From a virus, in IMG/VR virus record IMGVR_UViG_3300006033_000010, positions 1-41,880 of that record: a stretch of 41,880 nt of DNA, one strand, 5' to 3'. The notes below the pieces were generated by a model that ran no database searches, had not been told where the DNA came from, and was given only the letters and a program-made list of their open reading frames with translations. Below, in pieces: positions 38,879-41,880 of this stretch; positions within the stretch are counted from its first letter, which is position 1, and each line of letters starts with the position of its first letter. The position numbers and the translations under genes were made by a program.

Positions 38879-39282
38879 GCCGCCTCAGCCTCCAACGCCC
38901 TGAGCCGCTCGCGGCTGTCTGGCGGCATCACGTAGCCGCGACCCCAGACGTTGCGGATCTCGATGCCCCACGGCACAAGTTTCGCGCGCGCCTTGCACAC
39001 GAATGTCGGAACGATCTTGTCGAGTGGCATCTCGCCGGAAGAGCGGTCGCTGTAGAGCGCCATCATCAGCAGATCGAAACTGCAGAAGGTCTCGCGCCCC
39101 ATGAGACAGCCGACGATGCGCGCTTCGTAGGGCGTCAGCTTGATCGCCGGGGGGGGTATCCACTCGCTGTTGAACTGCACCGCGCGCAACTGGCGCACGG
39201 TCTCGCGCAGCTCGTCGAGCTCGTCCGTCAGCTGCCCGACGCGCGTGCGCAGCGCCGCAATGATCGCGGCGTCATGCTTCAC
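38875..39282 (-). CDS. OmpR/PhoB-type winged-helix DNA-binding protein without receiver domain
   Basis: This protein has 135 residues from GTG 39282. Residues 5-35 are a coiled coil (RVGQLTDELDELRETVRQLR). Residues 45-120 match the trans_reg_C winged helix: 'IKLTPYEARIVGCLMGRETF', 'FDLLMMALYSDRS', 'LDKIVPTFVCKARAKLVPWG' and the closing hairpin 'IEIRNVWGRGYVM'. No receiver is present, so the coiled coil probably dimerises it. It may regulate phage promoters or act at the neighbouring origin. Its targets are unknown. Confidence 0.72.
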   Translation of the reverse strand: MKHDAAIIAALRTRVGQLTDELDELRETVRQLRAVQFNSEWIPPPAIKLTPYEARIVGCLMGRETFCSFDLLMMALYSDRSSGEMPLDKIVPTFVCKARAKLVPWGIEIRNVWGRGYVMPPDSRERLRALEAEAA

Positions 39283-39464
39283 GGCGCCGTCTCCAGCGTG
39301 CGCTCGTAAGGCAGCGCCTTCACCCACTCGTCGCCGTCGAGACCGTGCCCGCCGGTGGCGTGCTGCAGGTCCCCCTCCGCCGGCGGCGCCTCGCGCTCGC
39401 GAAAGAACTGCAATCCCATGGCGCGGCCGAACTCGCGCGCCGACTGGACAAGAATTCCGCTCAT
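39279..39464 (-). CDS. Small hypothetical protein, 61 aa
   Basis: ATG 39464 overlaps the upstream stop (ATGA), and the stop overlaps the next GTG. Features are 'SGILVQSAREFGRAMGLQFF' (helix) and 'DEWVKALPYERTL'. It is an early gene of unknown function, supported mainly by coupling to both neighbours. Confidence 0.55.
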   Translation of the reverse strand: MSGILVQSAREFGRAMGLQFFREREAPPAEGDLQHATGGHGLDGDEWVKALPYERTLETAP

Positions 39465-39826
39465 GATGTTGCCCCTGTGTCGAAGATCTTGCGGACCAGC
39501 TGGATCTGCCCCTCGATCAGGACGCCCGCCTCGGCGCGAACGAAGGGCGGCGCGGTCATGTCGCGCCAGGCGCCGATGTGATGGATCAGCGCGAGGAGGA
39601 TGCGCCGCGGCCAGCCGGAGACAAAGTTCGTGTCGAGATCCACGCAGTCGACCATCGCCCCCTGCAGGTGGAAGCGCAGGCGTCGCGCCTCGGCCTGGTC
39701 GACCTCGTCGCGCGCCGCCTCATAGGCCGAGATCAGCGCGCGGATCTTCTCGCGGGCGTCGGCCTTCTCCGCGGCGAAGGCGGCATCACGCGCCGCACTC
39801 CGGTCTTTCAACTGCCGGGGTGTCAT
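39461..39826 (-). CDS. Hypothetical early protein, 121 aa
   Basis: Mostly helical: the N-terminal 50 residues are charged (DRSAARDAAFAAEKADAREK, EAARDEVDQAEARRLRFHLQ). A second part contains 'DTNFVSGWPRRILLALIHHI' and 'EGQIQLVRKIFDTG'. The ATG overlaps the upstream stop by four bases. No family is recognised. Confidence 0.6.
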   Translation of the reverse strand: MTPRQLKDRSAARDAAFAAEKADAREKIRALISAYEAARDEVDQAEARRLRFHLQGAMVDCVDLDTNFVSGWPRRILLALIHHIGAWRDMTAPPFVRAEAGVLIEGQIQLVRKIFDTGATS

Positions 39827-40083
39827 GGCCGCGCCCCGGGCGGTTTCGTCGCGGGCTTCGGCTTGAGAAACGTCTCCTCGATCGCGTCGAGGTTGTTCAG
39901 CACGAGGCGGATCGTGCCTTTCGCAACCTTACTGCTGTCGTGGATCAACGTGACAAGCGTCTCGCGCTTCAGGCGCGACGCGTTGATCGCCTTCATAGCC
40001 GCGCCGATGGCGACGATCGCGTCTGCGATCTGCTCGATCGGCGGCAGCTCTGTCGCAGGTTTCGTATCCTTAGTCGCGCTCAT
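39823..40083 (-). CDS. Hypothetical early protein, 86 aa
   Basis: This protein has 86 residues from ATG 40083, which overlaps the Cro-like stop. A longer in-frame start is rejected because it would read through the Cro-like gene. The core is helical: 'IADAIVAIGAAMKAINASRL' and 'KRETLVTLIHDSSKVAKGTI', with a Pro/Lys tail. The second part could be a small helix-turn-helix (SKVAKGTIRLVLNNLDAIEE). The role is unknown. Confidence 0.6.
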   Translation of the reverse strand: MSATKDTKPATELPPIEQIADAIVAIGAAMKAINASRLKRETLVTLIHDSSKVAKGTIRLVLNNLDAIEETFLKPKPATKPPGARP

Positions 40084-40358
40084 GCCCGCGCCCTCCGTTT
40101 CGCTTTCTTGGGTTTCGCCGGCTCCGCCGGCTGGTCGTAGGTTTCGATCTCGAAATCGGGCCATTCCGCCTTCAGCCGGCGCGCCTTCTCGATCGACAGT
40201 TTGATGCGGCGCGGGTGCCCGGGTGGCAGCGTGATGCGCTCGGCCGCCTGTGCGCTGGCGCCTATGATCTTGCCGAGGCGCCCAAACGTCATGCCGGGCG
40301 TCCGCAAGACGCGCCGCCGCAGCTGCGTGTCGTCCTTTTGTTCTTGACGAGTTCGCAT
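40080..40358 (-). CDS. Cro-like helix-turn-helix protein, first leftward gene
   Basis: This protein has 92 residues. A helix-turn-helix-like part (TFGRLGKIIGASAQAAERIT) is followed by 'PRRIKLSIEKARRLKAEWPD' and a basic tail (KPKKAKRRARA). It is divergent from the repressor gene and lies 143 bases from it, with operator-like sites between them. By analogy with lambda it is the candidate Cro, but the sequence match to Cro proteins is weak. No clear Shine-Dalgarno precedes the ATG. Confidence 0.6.
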   Translation of the reverse strand: MRTRQEQKDDTQLRRRVLRTPGMTFGRLGKIIGASAQAAERITLPPGHPRRIKLSIEKARRLKAEWPDFEIETYDQPAEPAKPKKAKRRARA

Positions 40359-40380
40359 GTTCCGGGTCTGGTGTCCGCGT

Positions 40381-40399
40381 TTTCAACTGGGGATTGAAA
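40381..40399. promoter_or_regulatory. Operator-like site 1 (TTTCA-N8-TTGAAA)
   Basis: This is a near-perfect dyad. TTTCA (40381-40385) and TTGAAA (40394-40399) are eight bases apart, and GTTTTCAA / TTGAAAAC extend the symmetry (40379-40401). It lies 23 bases upstream of the Cro-like ATG, and a leftward TTGACG (-35-like, 40426-40421) lies just beyond it. Binding here should control the leftward early promoter. Confidence 0.7.
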
Positions 40400-40448
40400 A
40401 CGGAATGAGTTCGCGCCAGCCGTCAACCCGGTAATTCGTAGTGCTGAG

Positions 40449-40467
40449 TTTCAATCACGGCTTGGTC
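40449..40467. promoter_or_regulatory. Operator-like site 2 (half-degenerate)
   Basis: TTTCA at 40449-40453, eight bases, then TTGGTC at 40462-40467 (three of six matches to the right half). It ends 21 bases before the predicted -10 of the repressor gene, where an activating repressor dimer would sit. That promoter lacks a good -35. Confidence 0.45.
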
Positions 40468-40473
40468 GAAGAA

Positions 40474-40500
40474 TTTCACGTCCCGGTTGATAATCGGGAC
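40474..40500 (+). promoter_or_regulatory. Operator-like site 3 overlapping the repressor promoter
   Basis: TTTCA (40474-40478), eight bases, TTGATA (40487-40492). The site contains the -10-like GATAAT (40489-40494), which puts the transcript start at about 40501, the A of the repressor ATG. A separate dyad GTCCCG/CGGGAC (40480-40500) brackets the same -10. Binding here would shut off the repressor's own promoter. Confidence 0.55.
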
Positions 40501-40914
40501 ATGGCAAAATCCCGCTCTGACGCTACGGCCCAAGACGCCGACGGAGGCCCGGCGCATCCGGCGACCTTCATTCGCGCGATCCGGAAATCGCGCGGGATGT
40601 CGCTCATGCAGGCGGCCGAACTTGTCGGCACAACCCACCAGAGCTTCCAGCAATGGGAACTGAAGGCGAACCTTCAGGTAAATAAATTACCTGCTGTTGC
40701 TAGGGCGCTGGGCGTAACGCCTGCCGAACTCGTGCCTGGCCCGATCGAGCTCACCGCGGACGAACGCAGACTCCTCACAGCCTATCGCGCCGCGGGCGAG
40801 CGCGAGAAACGCACCATCTTCCGCGCCGCGATCGACCTGACCGAACCCGCCGGCGATAGCTATAAGCAAAAACCCGCTGCGGCCCCGACGAAAAAGAGCC
40901 GCCGCAAGACATGA
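40501..40914 (+). CDS. Phage repressor, XRE/CI-like, without peptidase domain
   Basis: This protein has 137 residues from ATG 40501. GTG 40441 is in frame but lies upstream of the predicted promoter. Residues 22-78 form an XRE helix-turn-helix: 'FIRAIRKSRGMSLMQAAELV', 'GTTHQSFQQWEL' and 'NKLPAVARALGVTPAELVPG'. A helical segment (ELTADERRLLTAYRAAGERE) and a Lys-rich tail (KPAAAPTKKSRRKT) follow. There is no S24 self-cleavage domain. No ribosome site precedes the ATG, and the mRNA is predicted to be leaderless, as for lambda cI from PRM. Operator-like sites flank the gene on both sides. It should maintain lysogeny. Confidence 0.8.
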   Translation: MAKSRSDATAQDADGGPAHPATFIRAIRKSRGMSLMQAAELVGTTHQSFQQWELKANLQVNKLPAVARALGVTPAELVPGPIELTADERRLLTAYRAAGEREKRTIFRAAIDLTEPAGDSYKQKPAAAPTKKSRRKT

Positions 40915-40936
40915 CCGGCCGCTGGGGATAACCCGA

Positions 40937-40955
40937 TTTCAGGCCCTGCTTGAAA
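40937..40955. promoter_or_regulatory. Operator-like site 4 (TTTCA-N8-TTGAAA)
   Basis: TTTCA (40937-40941), eight bases, TTGAAA (40950-40955). Spacing and half-sites are identical to site 1, and the dyad extends by one base each side (ATTTCA/TGAAAT). It lies just upstream of the -35 of the rightward parB promoter. Confidence 0.7.
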
Positions 40956-40961
40956 TTCCGG

Positions 40962-40990
40962 TTGACGCTTTTTCAACTGACACGTTAAAT
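40962..40990 (+). promoter_or_regulatory. Rightward early promoter with operator-like site 5 in its spacer
   Basis: TTGACG (40962-40967), a 17-base spacer and TTAAAT (40985-40990) make a good sigma70 promoter for the ParB-like operon. Within it lies TTTCA (40971-40975), eight bases, GTTAAA (40984-40989), a weaker operator whose left part TTTTCAACTG is identical to that of site 1. Repressor binding would block this promoter directly. Confidence 0.7.
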
Positions 40991-41112
40991 CCAGCGCGCA
41001 GGGTGATTTGCCACCCGGCCGTCGCCGCCAGCCCTTTGCGACGCAACCCGCCGGCCGCCGCAGGTTACTCGCACAGTTGCAGCGGCGGCCGGCACACGTT
41101 GGGGATCCTCTC

Positions 41113-41880
41113 GTGGCCACCAAGTCCGCCGCCGCCCGCAAACCCGTCATCGTCGAAACCGTCGGCGGAGGCGCCGCCGTCGCGAAGCACCTCACCAAGA
41201 CGCTCGCGATCGACGTGGCGCCGCTCAGCCGCTTCAAGATCGCGCCCGAGAACCCGCGCACCGATCGCCGCAAGGAAGATATCGCCGACCGCGCCGCCAG
41301 CATGAAGGCCGAAGGCCAGCTGATGCCGGTCATCTGCTACGCCGAGACCCAGGGCGGGGTTGAATGGCTGATGATCACCGCCGGCGGCACGCGTTTCTGC
41401 GCCGCTCCGGCCGCCGGCCTCTCCGTCCTCTGGTACGAGCGCAAGTCGAAGGAGGACGCGATCCGCGCCGGCCTGGTCGAGCAGGAGAGCTCGACCCCCC
41501 TGTCGCCGGCCGACCAGGCCCGCGCCTACGCGGCCGAACTCGACCGCCTCAATGGCGACGGCCCGCTCACCCGCGACGCCGCGGTCGAGACGATCGCCGC
41601 TCGCGTCGGCAAGACCGCGCGCTTCGTCGCCCAGCGCCTGGCGCTCGCCGGCCTCTTCCCCCCGATCCTCGAAGCCCTCGCCAAGGGCGGCATATCGGTC
41701 AAGCAGGCGGAGGCCTGGGCCAACGCCCCGGTCGAGCGCCAGCAGCAGCTCTGGCTTAACAAGTCCAACCACGACGCCGACCCGGACGACGTCAAGCGCA
41801 TGGTCGACAAGGCGGACCTTGCCGACACCGACCGACTCGCGAAGTTCGTGGGCGCGGACGCCTACAAGGCCGCCGGCGGC
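41113..41880 (+). CDS. ParB-like protein, N-terminal part (continues at base 1)
   Basis: The protein starts at GTG 41113, with GGGGA 8-12 bases upstream. It reads 216 residues to 41760 and continues in frame from base 1 to TGA 1050 (565 residues). Bases 41761-41880 duplicate 1-120. ParB/Srx fold markers are 'PLSRFKIAPENPRTDRRKED' (37-56) and 'WLMITAGGTRFCAA' (85-98), which stands where ParB has the CTP-binding GERRxRA. A helix-turn-helix region follows (TRDAAVETIAARVGKTARFV, 153-172). The GERR motif is replaced by GGTR, so CTPase clamp activity is doubtful. It is the first gene under the repressed rightward promoter. Confidence 0.88.
   Translation, partial: MATKSAAARKPVIVETVGGGAAVAKHLTKTLAIDVAPLSRFKIAPENPRTDRRKEDIADRAASMKAEGQLMPVICYAETQGGVEWLMITAGGTRFCAAPAAGLSVLWYERKSKEDAIRAGLVEQESSTPLSPADQARAYAAELDRLNGDGPLTRDAAVETIAARVGKTARFVAQRLALAGLFPPILEALAKGGISVKQAEAWANAPVERQQQLWLNKSNHDADPDDVKRMVDKADLADTDRLAKFVGADAYKAAGG
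41761..41880. repeat. Terminal redundancy, right copy
   Basis: This copy is identical to bases 1-120 (see that entry). Joining the two copies closes the ParB-like gene without any frame break. Confidence 0.97.

Noticed and set aside
1-41880. CRISPR arrays, insertion sequences, inteins
   Set aside because: No regularly spaced repeats, transposase motifs with terminal inverted repeats, or intein blocks were seen. The terminase split shows no intein sequence.

Overview
The window is one complete circular (or circularly permuted) genome of about 41,760 bp. The last 120 bases repeat the first 120 exactly, and one ParB-like reading frame runs unbroken across the join. The content is that of a temperate, short-tailed (podovirus-type) phage. 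The high GC content, the alphaproteobacterial-style tRNA-Gly(TCC) fragment at the attachment site and the gene families suggest an alphaproteobacterial host. The host is an inference.

Layout. A regulatory hub at 40,36x-41,112 holds a small helix-turn-helix repressor flanked by five copies of an operator-like site (TTTCA-N8-TTGAAA), three on its left and two on its right. Rightward (+), across the join to about 7.7 kb, runs an operon of tightly overlapping genes: ParB-like protein, small membrane and zinc-ribbon proteins, an excisionase-like protein, tyrosine integrase, attP, a DHH/DHHA1 phosphoesterase and eight small unknown genes. attP is the 5' half of tRNA-Gly flanked by four GTAAAACC arm-like repeats.

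Leftward (-), from 40.36 kb to 7.8 kb, runs one long early-to-late transcription unit. It starts with a Cro-like protein, small early genes, an OmpR-type winged helix protein, an O-like replication initiator carrying an internal origin (iterons, a 26-bp palindrome and a perfect DnaA box), and a NusG-like protein with two KOW-like domains. A 448-bp gap with a terminator hairpin separates this from the late genes. These are terminase small subunit, a terminase large subunit split into ATPase and nuclease genes, a P22-type portal, scaffold, and an SU10-type capsid protein followed by a terminator. Next come head-completion genes, a three-gene sugar-modification cassette (TPR glycosyltransferase, formyltransferase, GT8-like glycosyltransferase), adaptor, gp10-like nozzle, three or four ejection proteins, tail fibre and a lysis cassette (holin candidates, muramidase, overlapping spanins). 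The unit ends at an intrinsic terminator at 7.64 kb.

Two plus-strand genes sit alone inside the minus-strand late region: a secreted Cys-containing protein with its own promoter-like sequence (13,880-14,140) and a two-helix membrane protein (16,877-17,173). Both look like morons. No polymerase, helicase, SSB or recombinase of replication is visible, so replication appears to use the host machinery loaded at the origin inside the initiator gene.
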